A stretch of DNA of 47,117 nucleotides, taken from NCBI GenBank assembly GCA_964640305.1, contig CAZXFF010000012.1:1-47117 (forward strand), in the 5' to 3' direction. How positions within the stretch are numbered: position 1 is the stretch's first letter; each line of letters begins with the position of its first letter. The DNA is from Coprenecus sp964640305 (GTDB taxonomy: Bacteria > Bacteroidota > Bacteroidia > Bacteroidales > UBA932). The position numbers and the translations under genes were made by a program. The notes under the pieces were generated by a model. That model ran no database searches. It was not told where the DNA came from and saw only the letters and a program-made list of their open reading frames with translations. Positions 1 to 8,244 of this stretch are shown here, in pieces.

Positions 1-704
1 CCAGCGAGAAGGCTTAGTGGGCAGATTGCCAGCTGAAGGACTTCCGCAGGTGTACCGCGCGATTTACAGGAACGTACTGAAACACAGATGGTTGCGAAGA
101 TTGCTCCGGTTCACCTGCGGAGGCGAGTGGAGGGCGTACCACAGCGAGAGTGCGTTCTCGGGCACATTCGCAGCCGCAAGGCTTCCGCAGGTGTACCGCG
201 CGATTTACAGGAACGTACTGAAACACATATGGTTGCAAAGATTGTTCCGGTTCACCTGCGAAGGGAGGTTGCGGACTGAGCGGCCTGAGAAGTATGTCTG
301 GGGCACATTGGCCACAACGAAGCTTCCGCAGGTGTACCGCGCGATTTACAGGAACGCACTGAAACACAGATGGTTGCGAAGATTGCTCCGGTTCACCTGC
401 GGAGGCGGGTGGAGGGCGTACCACAGCGAGAGTGCGTTCTCGGGCACATTCGCAGCCGCAAGGCTTCCGCAGGTGTACCGCGCGATTTACAGGAACGTAC
501 TGAAACACATATGGTTGCAAAGATTGTTCCGGTTCACCTGCGAAGGGAGGTTGCGGACTGAGCGGCCTGAGAAGTATGTCTGGGGCACATTGGCCACAAC
601 GAAGCTTCCGCAGGTGTACCGCGATGTTTGCTGGAATGTGCTGGTAATCTACAGGTTATGCAAAAGTGCCCGGTTCACCTGCGGAGGGAGGTGGAGCTGG
701 AGGA
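1..704. repeat. 141-bp tandem array with inverted arms in each unit
   Basis: The sequence CTTCCGCAGGTGTACCG starts at 41, 182, 323, 464 and 605, an exact 141-bp period. Two unit types alternate (A at 41 and 323, B at 182 and 464), giving a near-identical 282-bp higher-order repeat. In every unit a second arm, CGGTTCACCTGCGGAGG or a close variant, begins exactly 66 bp after the first arm (107, 248, 389, 530, 671), and the two arms are imperfect reverse complements. In the last unit the 49-nt interior has diverged while both arms and their spacing are kept. Bases 1-40 look like the tail of another unit, so the array probably runs off the left edge. Because 141 is divisible by three, long repetitive reading frames stay open on both strands; I regard these as by-products. 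No function is known to me. Confidence 0.9.
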
Positions 705-705
705 G

Positions 706-916
706 GAGCGGAAAACGAGACTCGAGCCCACGTACCGTGGGCAATCTCGCGGCTTGTGTTGCCCCCCTGCCCCCTCAAGGGGAATGGGGTCAGGGGGGAA
801 TGGGGTCGCTCATGCGGGTCTCGGAGCGAGTCCGAGATGAAGGAGGGTATAAAAGCCAAAAAAACCATGCCTTTCGACACGGTCTTTTCATCTTTTGAGC
901 GGAAAACGAGACTCGA
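706..916. repeat. Segment bounded by direct copies of the tRNA-Gly 3' end
   Basis: GCGGAAAACGAGACTCGA occurs at 708-725 and again at 899-916, where it is the 3' 18 nt of the tRNA-Gly gene; the two bases before it (GA) also match. The 171 bp between the copies hold no gene. They hold a hairpin CCCACG-TAC-CGTGGG (727-741), a G-rich/C-rich stretch around 764-806 with CCCCT/AGGGG-type inverted pieces, and a hairpin TCTCGGA-GCGAG-TCCGAGA (819-837). Duplication of a tRNA 3' end is what tyrosine-recombinase integration leaves behind, but no integrase is present, so this may be an excision remnant or a tRNA-tail-containing repeat. Confidence 0.75.
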
Positions 917-970
917 ACTCGCGACCCCAACCTTGGCAAGGTTGTGCTCTACCAACTGAGCTATTTCCGC
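899..970 (-). tRNA. tRNA-Gly(GCC)
   Basis: The reverse complement folds as a 72-nt cloverleaf: acceptor GCGGAAA/TTTCCGC (a G-U pair is allowed next to it), D stem GCTC/GAGC, anticodon stem CAACC/GGTTG with loop TTGCCAA, and T stem GCGAG/CTCGT around TTCGAGT. The anticodon GCC (plus-strand GGC at 935-937) reads glycine GGC/GGU codons. CCA is not encoded, as is usual in Bacteroidota. The 3' end is duplicated about 190 bp further downstream. Confidence 0.96.
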
Positions 971-1041
971 AATGGGAATGCAAAGGTAACTAAATTTTTT
1001 TATCTTCCAAATTTTATTTCAATTCCGTACAGGTACAAATA

Positions 1042-1079
1042 GAAAACCGGCTGCCGGGTCAAATCCCGAGGCAGCCGGT
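1042..1079 (-). terminator. Intrinsic terminator after the OB-fold lipoprotein gene
   Basis: On the minus strand ACCGGCTGCC and GGCAGCCGGT form a 10-bp perfect stem, with an inner CGGG/CCCG pairing, followed directly by TTTT. It lies about 40 bp past the stop codon at 1121 and closes the receptor/lipoprotein operon. Bases 971-1041 hold nothing else I can recognise. Confidence 0.85.
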
Positions 1080-1120
1080 CACTATCTATATAAATGCTTA
1101 CTCAGTATCGGATACCAGCC

Positions 1121-2674
1121 TTATTCGGCAGCTACGTGCGATACATAGAAAGCACTGCCCACCTGCGGCGTTCCGTTATAATCAGTACGCTTGCCGACAA
1201 GTGTCAGTTTGTCTCCCTTTTTGAGACCTGTGGCACTGATCAGATTCTGGAACTCTTTGGAAGGTCCACCGTAGCCGGCAAGGAGTCCGTAAACATATAC
1301 AGAACCTGTTTCATCTTCAATATCGAAATTCCCGTACTTGTCACTGTCCTTAAGATCGGATGTTATGGTACCTGTAATCCGATACCATGCATCACCCTTT
1401 TCCTTGGCGATGAACTCTGATACGGTAAGATCCGTTACAGGAGAGTGCTTTTCAACAGTAACATCCTTCATCTGGGGATCTCCCTTATACGAAGTCTTGG
1501 GACCGGTAATGGTAACGATGTCGCCTTCTTTGATACCGAGAGAAGCCCAGTTTTTCGGATTCCCTTCAGCATCAAGCGTACCGTAAACATATACTGAACC
1601 TGTATGGTCTGCAAGATAGAAGTTGCCGTATAGGTCACTTGTAACCTTCGTAATGTAACCCGTGATGCGGTAGATAGTCGAACCGTCTTCAGCAGCATTG
1701 ATTTCATCGGCAGTAGCATCGATAATTGAACCTTTCTGCGATACTGTGGTTACGGCAGTATAAGAACCATTATTGGTAGAGAATGTCAGTTCTACCATCC
1801 TGTCACCCAATTCATTCTTCTGGGCGAGGAATTTGACTGCAGCATCGTTGCCGTTCTGGGATATGGAGACTACACTAAGCCACGATTTGGCATCTTCGGG
1901 AATCGATATGCTCACGCCGTTGCCTTTGCATGTAAGGGCGATTTCGAACTCACCACCTTCAATAGGAAGTTCAACAGGGTCGGATTCTACCTTGATAAGG
2001 GATTTTTCAATTTCTATGACGGTAACATCGACCAGTTCAATGGTGGATCCGTAGGTCAGTTTGGGACCTTCTACTGTAACCTTGTCACCTACTTCCAGAT
2101 TATGCTTGAGGAACTGCTGTGACTGGCCTTCGTAAAGGGTACCGTAAATATACAGTGAATTGCCTTCATCGTCACTGAGATACCAGTTCCCATAAGTAGT
2201 GTTGGCAATGGATGTGCAGGTACCGGTTACACGGTAGATTTTACCGTCTACACCGCTGATTACTTCAGGGATTGTAGAAACGGTGGCACTCATGTTGTCA
2301 TCTTTCTGCAATACGTTTACATACTGGATTGCAGAATATTTCCCGTTCTCGTCGGCTTCTCCTACAAGAATCCTTATTTCAGCATTGTTGTTGTTGAGAG
2401 TAGATTCTGCGGAAAAAGTGACTGTAGTATTTCCCGGCTCACCGCTGAGAGGGGATATTGTAAGCCATTCCAGATCTTTTATAGTAGCATCATCGAACTT
2501 CCATGACTCGGTAGCCTGTATTTCAATTGACACCTGTCCTCCCTCAACTGGTATGGCGACAATGGACTGTGAAAGCTTGAGCTGATCCAGCTGGCTTACG
2601 GTTATCTTTTCCTGACATGAAGCGAAAAGAACCGTACAAACTATAAACGATACGATTATATTCTTAAGTCTCAT
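1121..2674 (-). CDS. Lipoprotein with BACON-like and three OB-fold-like domains
   Basis: The 517-aa product begins with a lipoprotein signal (lipobox VLFASC, Cys20), so it should be anchored in the envelope, probably on the cell surface. Two BACON-like segments (about 35-128 and 228-315, motif PVEGGxxxI) alternate with three copies of an OB-fold-like domain (about 135-225, 322-410, 412-510). Each copy has the pattern YR(V/I)TG, then YGN, then D-x-GSVYVYG, then GD-x-(V/L)T. The same module occurs in the lipoprotein encoded at 20864-22612. It is the second gene after the Oar-like receptor, with a 17-bp gap, and is followed by a terminator. OB folds often bind nucleic acid or oligosaccharide; the ligand here is unknown. 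The domain calls are by eye from motif pattern. Confidence 0.8.
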   Translation of the reverse strand: MRLKNIIVSFIVCTVLFASCQEKITVSQLDQLKLSQSIVAIPVEGGQVSIEIQATESWKFDDATIKDLEWLTISPLSGEPGNTTVTFSAESTLNNNNAEIRILVGEADENGKYSAIQYVNVLQKDDNMSATVSTIPEVISGVDGKIYRVTGTCTSIANTTYGNWYLSDDEGNSLYIYGTLYEGQSQQFLKHNLEVGDKVTVEGPKLTYGSTIELVDVTVIEIEKSLIKVESDPVELPIEGGEFEIALTCKGNGVSISIPEDAKSWLSVVSISQNGNDAAVKFLAQKNELGDRMVELTFSTNNGSYTAVTTVSQKGSIIDATADEINAAEDGSTIYRITGYITKVTSDLYGNFYLADHTGSVYVYGTLDAEGNPKNWASLGIKEGDIVTITGPKTSYKGDPQMKDVTVEKHSPVTDLTVSEFIAKEKGDAWYRITGTITSDLKDSDKYGNFDIEDETGSVYVYGLLAGYGGPSKEFQNLISATGLKKGDKLTLVGKRTDYNGTPQVGSAFYVSHVAAE

Positions 2675-2691
2675 AATCTTGGTTCTTCTGA

Positions 2692-5600
2692 TTAGTTAAA
2701 CAAATATTTAATACCGACCTGTGCGTACCAGCATTGTCCGATGCTGCGGCTCGGGATCCATGTCTGGGTTGATCCGCTGACTGCTGCAGGTGTAGAATAT
2801 ACAGGATATCCGTCGCTTGAAAGACCTTCATACTTGAGGATACGTCCGCTGTTGAGCTCCGGAGCCATATATTTGGAAACACCCCATGAAGAATTGAAGA
2901 GGTTGAGGATATTCTTTATATCTACGCTAAGCTGAAGTGTATTGGTAGTATTTCCGATCTTGACTTTGAAGTCGTGGCTGTAACGGAAGTCCAGACGGTG
3001 TACCCAAGGAGAGTAAACACTGTATGCCTCAGTGTACTGACCCTTAACCTTGCTCAGATAAGCATCCTTGTTTACAAATGCCCAGAAACGTGCCTTGTCG
3101 TCATCGGAAACGAAACGCATATTTTCGAATTCGCTTTCGGTAGGGATATAAAGTACATCATAGTTATATCCGTCACCGTTTATGTCATTGGACGACATGT
3201 AAGTGTAATTGTAACCACCGCGCCATGTTTCATAGAACAGACTGAAATGGTTGTTGCACCTGTCACTGTAGGTAAGGGATGCATAGGCACGGTCAGGTGT
3301 AACATACTGGGAGTTGTGGAGAGTTGCATTGTTGGGACCATCCACGGTCGGTACATATGTAAATGCAGACTCGGCATTCGATCCTGGCATTCCTGTCAGT
3401 TCCTTTGAAACAGTATGTGTATATGCTGCCGAGAAATCGAGTCCTTCAATCGGGGCCATTCTGAATGAAACACTTGCCGAATAACCGTAACCCTTATTTG
3501 TATTGGTAAGGAGATAGCAGCTTACTCCGTTGTATTTGAAGTCAGAAGGATAGATATGGCGGTTGTCATCACCGTTGAACGATGCGAATCCTTCAGGAGA
3601 GATAATGTCTATATCCTGCAGACGGACACCGTTGACAGTCTTGTTATATATGAATTCTCCAGTAAGGCTCATAGGGAATGCTGTAGGGAAAGCATAATCC
3701 AAAGCCAAAGAACTCTTCCATACCTGAGGCATCTTGAAGTTGGGATCTACAGCCTGGACTGCTGAAGGCACTACTCCGTCTTCAGGTGTGATTTCCATGG
3801 GGAACCTCTTGGGATCAAGCTGGTTGAGCCTTTTCAGAATGTCTTCTGTCGTTACAAGCATGTCACCTGCAAAGTGCTTGAGCAAAGGATCAGCGACACC
3901 CTTACTGTTTGTAGTAATCACTGCCACATTCTGTACCATACCGGCATTGGTAGGCATGTTTGTGAAGAACACAAGAGGGAGACGTCCGGTAAAGAGGCCT
4001 GTACCTCCGCGGAGCTTAAGGCTGCTGTCGCCTATAATGTCCCAAACGAAACCTACTCTGGGAGAGAACTGCACTTTAGGTTTAGGCCAGCGTCCGGTAT
4101 CCACATGATATCCGTTATAGTCTATTTCCTTGATGGCGTTGTTCGTCATCAGGTCGTTGTTGTCGAAGATGATCGTTTCGATACGGAGTCCGGCGGTAAG
4201 TTTGAAGCGGTCGGTAGCGTCCCAGTCATCCTGGACATAAGCAGCAGCCTTGTGGTAACGTACTCTTGCTGCAGGGTTTTCCTCTCCGCCATAGCCATAT
4301 GTAAGGGCAACTGTTTCAGGTTCTGCACCGTTCAGGAAATCATCCAGGGATTTATAACGGTAGTAACCTGTACCGTTACGCATATAAGAGTTGTCGGCCA
4401 TCTGATATTCATAGCTGAGACCACCTATGATTTTGTGGTTGCCGGTGAAATATGTTATGTCGTCTTTGGCTGTGATGACAGTATTGTGGACACCGTTGTT
4501 CCATGTAAAGAGTTCATAGCCGGCAGACATATATGGTACAGGAGTATACGCACCTTCTCCGCTGGTACCGGTACCGTCAAGTATGTCGATGAAAGGGAAT
4601 TTGGAAGAATTACTTCCACGACGGCTGTCAAGTTTCGACCAGGTCACAAGCAGCTGGTTGGAAAGGTTGTCTGAGAACCTGCTGTTGAGGTCAAGGGATA
4701 CTGTGTTGGCGATATTGTCCATAGAGTACATGGAATTTGCGAAAGCCATCGAGTACTCAGAGAAACGGCTGAAGTTTGTACGCACACCGCAGTTGGAAGA
4801 CGAAGCATTGGTATTGTTCCAGCCTTTGTCTATGGTATAGTTGTATCTTACTGCAAGATTGTGCTTGTCACTTATGTTCCAGTCGATACGGGCCAATATC
4901 TTCATATTGCTTTCATCAGCAGGATAATCTGTATAAGATCCTGTATCATATCCGTATTTTTCCTTAAGGAAATCGGATACCTTCTGCATATCCTCAATGG
5001 TCACTCTCGAAATATAGTTTTCAGGATCTGCCACTCCATCTGCTGAAGCTCTCCAGCGGTTAACCACCGTAGGAACCTTTGAATATTCGAAGTTTGCAAA
5101 GAAGAAGAGCTTGTTCTTTACGATAGGTCCGCCCAAAGTAGCACCATATGTAGTATAACGGTCCTTGTCACGTGCTCCGGCAATTTCTTCACCGGCAACC
5201 GCATTACCACGCATGTTTTCATTCCTGTGATATGCATATGCAGTCCCCCTGAACGTGTTGGTACCGGACTTGGTAATGGCGTTTACGCCACCGCCGATGA
5301 AGTTGGACTGACGCACATCATAAGGAGAAATCACGACCTGAACTTCTTCAATGGCATCCAGGGAAATAGGATTGCCGCCACCGGGGAGGTTTTCACTGAG
5401 ACCGAAGTTGTTGTTGAAGTTTGCACCGTCGACCGTAAAATTAGCAGTACGTCCGTCAGTACCCATGAAGCTCATGCCGTTACCTCCATAAGGGGAGAGT
5501 TTTGTAACATCGGTAATGCTTCTGCTGATGGTCGGCAATGCGGTAATCTGGTCATTTGAAATGTTGGTAGCAATGCCTTTGTTTTCCATAGGAAGTTTTG

Positions 5601-5982
5601 ACATGGCCTGGGAAATTATCACAACTTCCTGAAGCATTTCATTGTCTTCAGTCAACTTCACTGTCAACTGATATGCTTCTGCAAGCTGAAGTACTATATC
5701 AGTATAGGTAGCAGCCTGATAACCTATGCTTGTCACTTCAACTGAATAAGGGCCACCTGTACGCATACCGTTGATAACGAAGCGGCCTTCGTTATTCGCT
5801 ATGGTATAATAGGATGTACCCGAAGGGATGTGTTTTGCGATAATGGTGGTTCCGGGGATAGGATTACCTGCACTATCCTCTACTTTACCATTAATTGAAG
5901 ATGTCGTTACCTGTGCAGACATTACAGTTGCAGCACAGAAAGCAATGATTGTTAAGACAATCCTAATAAATGTTTTCTCCAT
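2692..5982 (-). CDS. Oar-like TonB-dependent outer-membrane receptor
   Basis: The 1096-aa product has a signal peptide (1-22, cleaved near MSAQ), a carboxypeptidase-regulatory-like domain (about 27-112, GKVEDSAGNPIPG), a TonB plug (about 120-245, containing TNISNDQITALPTISRSI and the VDGANFNNNFG loop typical of Oar proteins) and a long beta-barrel. The length matches the Oar family (about 1000-1100 aa), which is larger than vitamin or siderophore receptors and lacks a SusD partner. The downstream lipoprotein gene starts 17 bp after its stop, so the two proteins probably work together at the outer membrane. The substrate is unknown. A match to the Bacteroidetes -7 box lies about 30 bp upstream of the start codon. 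Confidence 0.88.
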   Translation of the reverse strand: MEKTFIRIVLTIIAFCAATVMSAQVTTSSINGKVEDSAGNPIPGTTIIAKHIPSGTSYYTIANNEGRFVINGMRTGGPYSVEVTSIGYQAATYTDIVLQLAEAYQLTVKLTEDNEMLQEVVIISQAMSKLPMENKGIATNISNDQITALPTISRSITDVTKLSPYGGNGMSFMGTDGRTANFTVDGANFNNNFGLSENLPGGGNPISLDAIEEVQVVISPYDVRQSNFIGGGVNAITKSGTNTFRGTAYAYHRNENMRGNAVAGEEIAGARDKDRYTTYGATLGGPIVKNKLFFFANFEYSKVPTVVNRWRASADGVADPENYISRVTIEDMQKVSDFLKEKYGYDTGSYTDYPADESNMKILARIDWNISDKHNLAVRYNYTIDKGWNNTNASSSNCGVRTNFSRFSEYSMAFANSMYSMDNIANTVSLDLNSRFSDNLSNQLLVTWSKLDSRRGSNSSKFPFIDILDGTGTSGEGAYTPVPYMSAGYELFTWNNGVHNTVITAKDDITYFTGNHKIIGGLSYEYQMADNSYMRNGTGYYRYKSLDDFLNGAEPETVALTYGYGGEENPAARVRYHKAAAYVQDDWDATDRFKLTAGLRIETIIFDNNDLMTNNAIKEIDYNGYHVDTGRWPKPKVQFSPRVGFVWDIIGDSSLKLRGGTGLFTGRLPLVFFTNMPTNAGMVQNVAVITTNSKGVADPLLKHFAGDMLVTTEDILKRLNQLDPKRFPMEITPEDGVVPSAVQAVDPNFKMPQVWKSSLALDYAFPTAFPMSLTGEFIYNKTVNGVRLQDIDIISPEGFASFNGDDNRHIYPSDFKYNGVSCYLLTNTNKGYGYSASVSFRMAPIEGLDFSAAYTHTVSKELTGMPGSNAESAFTYVPTVDGPNNATLHNSQYVTPDRAYASLTYSDRCNNHFSLFYETWRGGYNYTYMSSNDINGDGYNYDVLYIPTESEFENMRFVSDDDKARFWAFVNKDAYLSKVKGQYTEAYSVYSPWVHRLDFRYSHDFKVKIGNTTNTLQLSVDIKNILNLFNSSWGVSKYMAPELNSGRILKYEGLSSDGYPVYSTPAAVSGSTQTWIPSRSIGQCWYAQVGIKYLFN

Positions 5983-6011
5983 TTTGGCTAAGATTCATTT
6001 AAAATTTGGCG

Positions 6012-6019
6012 CAAAAATA
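6012..6019 (-). promoter_or_regulatory. -7 box for the Oar-like receptor gene
   Basis: On the minus strand TATTTTTG matches the Bacteroidetes -7 consensus TAnnTTTG, 29 bp upstream of the ATG at 5982. I see no clear TTTG -33 box at 19-21 bp upstream. Confidence 0.5.
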
Positions 6020-6028
6020 TTCAATTTA

Positions 6029-6060
6029 TTTGTATTTCTGAATTTTTCTTATGACATTTG
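6029..6060 (+). promoter_or_regulatory. Candidate metK promoter
   Basis: TTTG (6029-6032), a 20-bp spacer and GACATTTG (6053-6060) fit the Bacteroidetes -33/-7 layout with one or two mismatches in the -7 box. It lies just before the SAM-II aptamer, where a promoter controlled by that aptamer must be. Confidence 0.45.
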
Positions 6061-6094
6061 CGCAACATTTCTGAAACAAGGAATGCAAAAATCA

Positions 6095-6147
6095 TTTGTG
6101 GATAGATTTGACTGCTTGCAACCACATGAAAAAATGCTAAAATGACT
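6095..6147 (+). promoter_or_regulatory. SAM-II riboswitch aptamer
   Basis: P1 is TGTGG (6097-6101) paired with CCACA (6122-6126). The loop contains GATTTGACTGCTTGCAA, which follows the conserved SAM-II core (GAUUU-AC...UUGCA), and the 3' side contains AAAAAATGCTAAAATG, matching the conserved GCUAAA pseudoknot strand. It precedes metK, the gene for S-adenosylmethionine synthetase, so feedback by the gene's own product is the natural reading. The downstream terminator suggests control by transcription attenuation. Identification is by eye against the remembered SAM-II consensus. Confidence 0.85.
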
Positions 6148-6169
6148 TTCATACAGTTAGTGTTTCGTC

Positions 6170-6206
6170 AAATCTCTCCGCAAAGCCGGATGAGATTTAT
6201 TTTTTT
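6170..6206 (+). terminator. Attenuator terminator between the SAM-II aptamer and metK
   Basis: AAATCTC (6170-6176) plus TCCG (6177-6180) pair with CGGA (6187-6190) plus GAGATTT (6192-6198), with one bulged T, followed by a seven-T run (6200-6206). It sits in the metK leader 26 bp before the start codon, so it should end transcripts before metK unless its formation is prevented. Confidence 0.8.
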
Positions 6207-6232
6207 ATACAGTAATTTAATCATTTCAAGTA

Positions 6233-7522
6233 ATGGCTTATTTATTTACATCTGAATCGGTTTCGGAAGGGCATCCCGACAAGGTTGCGGATCAGATTTC
6301 CGATGCGATACTGGACGATTTCCTTCGCCAGGATCCTGAAGCCAAAGTCGCTTGCGAAACATTCGTAAGCACAGGCCTTGCCGTAATTTGCGGAGAAGTT
6401 CGTTCAGAACATGCATACGTCGACATCCAGCAGGTTGCCAGAAAAGTTATAGAAAGGATCGGCTACACGAAAGCAGAATACATGTTTGATTCCAAATCCT
6501 GCGGAATCCTGTCTGCCCTGCACGAGCAGTCTCCTGACATCAACCGCGGTGTAGTCAATGAAATCCAGGAAGAGCAGGGTGCCGGAGACCAGGGAATGAT
6601 GTTCGGGTATGCATGCAACGATACTGCTGAATATATGCCTCTGCCTCTGACCCTTTCACACATTGCTCTGCTCGAACTTGCAAAAATACGCAAGGAAGAA
6701 TCCAACCTTATGCCTTATCTGAGACCTGATGCAAAATCCCAGTTTACGGTAGAATATGGAGATGACCATCAGCCCAGAAGAATCCATACCATAGTCATCT
6801 CTACACAGCATGACGACTTTGACGCAGGTATCGGGGCTGAAATCGGCTCTGAGGAAAACGATGCGGCTGTAGTATCCAGAATAAAGAAAGACATAGAGGA
6901 AATCCTGCTGCCCAGAATAATTGCAAGGCTTCCGGAAAAGACAAAAAGGCTTTTCGACGGCAAACACATACTCCATGTCAATCCCACAGGAAAATTCGTG
7001 ATCGGCGGACCTCACGGAGACACCGGACTCACCGGGAGGAAGATTATCGTGGACACCTATGGTGGAAAAGGGGCACACGGAGGCGGTGCATTTTCAGGAA
7101 AAGACCCGAGCAAGGTAGACCGTTCGGCAGCATATGCCGCCCGCTATATCGCAAAGAACCTGGTTGCAGCCGGTGTAGCTGACGAGGTGCTTATACAGCT
7201 TGCCTATGCAATCGGCATTGCCAAGCCCGTAAGCATCTTCGTAAACACCTACGGTACTTCGAAGACAGGTCTTACAGACGGGGAGATTGCGGCCAAGATA
7301 GGCGAGATTTTCGACCTGCGTCCGGCTGCAATAATCCGGAAATTCGGTCTGAAGAACCCTATCTACAGCCCTACTGCTTCCTACGGCCATTTCGGAAGGG
7401 ACCCTTACAGGGGGAAAGTGAAAATAATACGTAACGGAGCTGAAAAGGAAGAAGAAGTTCAGTTCTTCGGATGGGAACTCCTAGATTCCGTAGACAAAAT
7501 CAGGGAAAGCCTCAACATCTGA
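6233..7522 (+). CDS. metK: S-adenosylmethionine synthetase
   Basis: This cytosolic enzyme makes S-adenosylmethionine from ATP and methionine. The 429-aa product has the N-terminal signature FTSESVSEGHPDKVADQISD with the catalytic His, GAGDQGMMFGYA (about 115-126), DTGLTGRKIIVDTYGG, and the phosphate-binding GGGAFSGKDPSKVDRS (about 283-298). It is somewhat longer than the E. coli enzyme (384 aa), as is common in Bacteroidales. The start at MAYLFTSES matches the family. It is the only gene of its transcript visible here; its end overlaps the convergent comF-like gene by 11 bp. Regulation is probably by the SAM-II riboswitch and attenuator upstream. Confidence 0.98.
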   Translation: MAYLFTSESVSEGHPDKVADQISDAILDDFLRQDPEAKVACETFVSTGLAVICGEVRSEHAYVDIQQVARKVIERIGYTKAEYMFDSKSCGILSALHEQSPDINRGVVNEIQEEQGAGDQGMMFGYACNDTAEYMPLPLTLSHIALLELAKIRKEESNLMPYLRPDAKSQFTVEYGDDHQPRRIHTIVISTQHDDFDAGIGAEIGSEENDAAVVSRIKKDIEEILLPRIIARLPEKTKRLFDGKHILHVNPTGKFVIGGPHGDTGLTGRKIIVDTYGGKGAHGGGAFSGKDPSKVDRSAAYAARYIAKNLVAAGVADEVLIQLAYAIGIAKPVSIFVNTYGTSKTGLTDGEIAAKIGEIFDLRPAAIIRKFGLKNPIYSPTASYGHFGRDPYRGKVKIIRNGAEKEEEVQFFGWELLDSVDKIRESLNI

Positions 7523-8231
7523 CAGTCGCACCTATTGTTATATAGGTAATACGGATACCGGGAATACGGCTGAGGGCATCATAACAGGCTTCTGCCGTTG
7601 CCCCTGATGTCAGTACGTCATCCACCAGGAATACATGGCATCCTTCCAGCTGCCTTGCCACATGATTATTCCTCAGGAAGAATGCTCCGGAAACATTTTG
7701 CCATTTCCCGCTCATGGATTTTCCAGTCTGTGAGCGGGAATATTTCTTTCGTTCCAGCACATTGTTAATTACAGGTATCCCGTCCATGGCGCCCGATATG
7801 CCCTCTGAAATCACTGAAGCCTGGTTATAGCCTCTTTTCCACAGACGCAACCAGTGGAGCGGAACAGGGATAATGGCATCTGCCATGAATCCGGCATCCG
7901 AAAGGAATTGTCCCAGCATACGTCCGAGATACCGGCCCAATTCCTTGTCCCCTTCATATTTGACACGGTGGATCAGTTTTGAATAACCGTTGTCCCTGGA
8001 ATAGAAGAAAAGCGAAACGACCCTTTCAAAACGTGTCCTCGCCCACAACATTTTTTCTGCAGGGTTATCTTTCCATTTCCAGAAATAGGTCAGAGGCATA
8101 TCAGACATGCATTCCTTGCAGATATGAGATTCCTGAAGGGACAGCTCTTTTCCGCACACAGGACATTCCCTGGGATAGACCATATCCAGCAGCATCCTTA
8201 TTCCTTCCCTCAACTCCTGTCCCCTCAACAT
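7512..8231 (-). CDS. comF: ComF family phosphoribosyltransferase-like protein
   Basis: The 239-aa product has an N-terminal zinc-ribbon with two Cys pairs (CPVCG near residue 22, CKEC near 38) and a type I phosphoribosyltransferase domain whose PRPP-loop motif is VFLVDDVLTSGAT (about 198-210). ComF proteins take part in DNA uptake and recombination in naturally competent bacteria; in Bacteroidales the role is not established. It is the last gene of the minus-strand operon with mutS2, 13 bp downstream of it, and overlaps metK convergently by 11 bp. The family call is firm; the function here is inferred. Confidence 0.9.
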   Translation of the reverse strand: MLRGQELREGIRMLLDMVYPRECPVCGKELSLQESHICKECMSDMPLTYFWKWKDNPAEKMLWARTRFERVVSLFFYSRDNGYSKLIHRVKYEGDKELGRYLGRMLGQFLSDAGFMADAIIPVPLHWLRLWKRGYNQASVISEGISGAMDGIPVINNVLERKKYSRSQTGKSMSGKWQNVSGAFFLRNNHVARQLEGCHVFLVDDVLTSGATAEACYDALSRIPGIRITYITIGATVRC

Positions 8232-8244
8232 ACTTGTTTCCCTT

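Noticed and set aside
17..898. Long repetitive open frame with a 47-residue repeat, with another on the opposite strand (14-520)
   Set aside because: The frames stay open only because the DNA repeat period is 141 bp. They lack start context and signal, exist on both strands, and run into the tRNA-tail segment. The conserved feature is the DNA inverted arms.
6103..6110. TAGATTTG as a metK -7 box
   Set aside because: It fits TAnnTTTG but lies inside the conserved core of the SAM-II aptamer, so a promoter here would cut off the riboswitch. GACATTTG upstream at 6053-6060 fits better by position.
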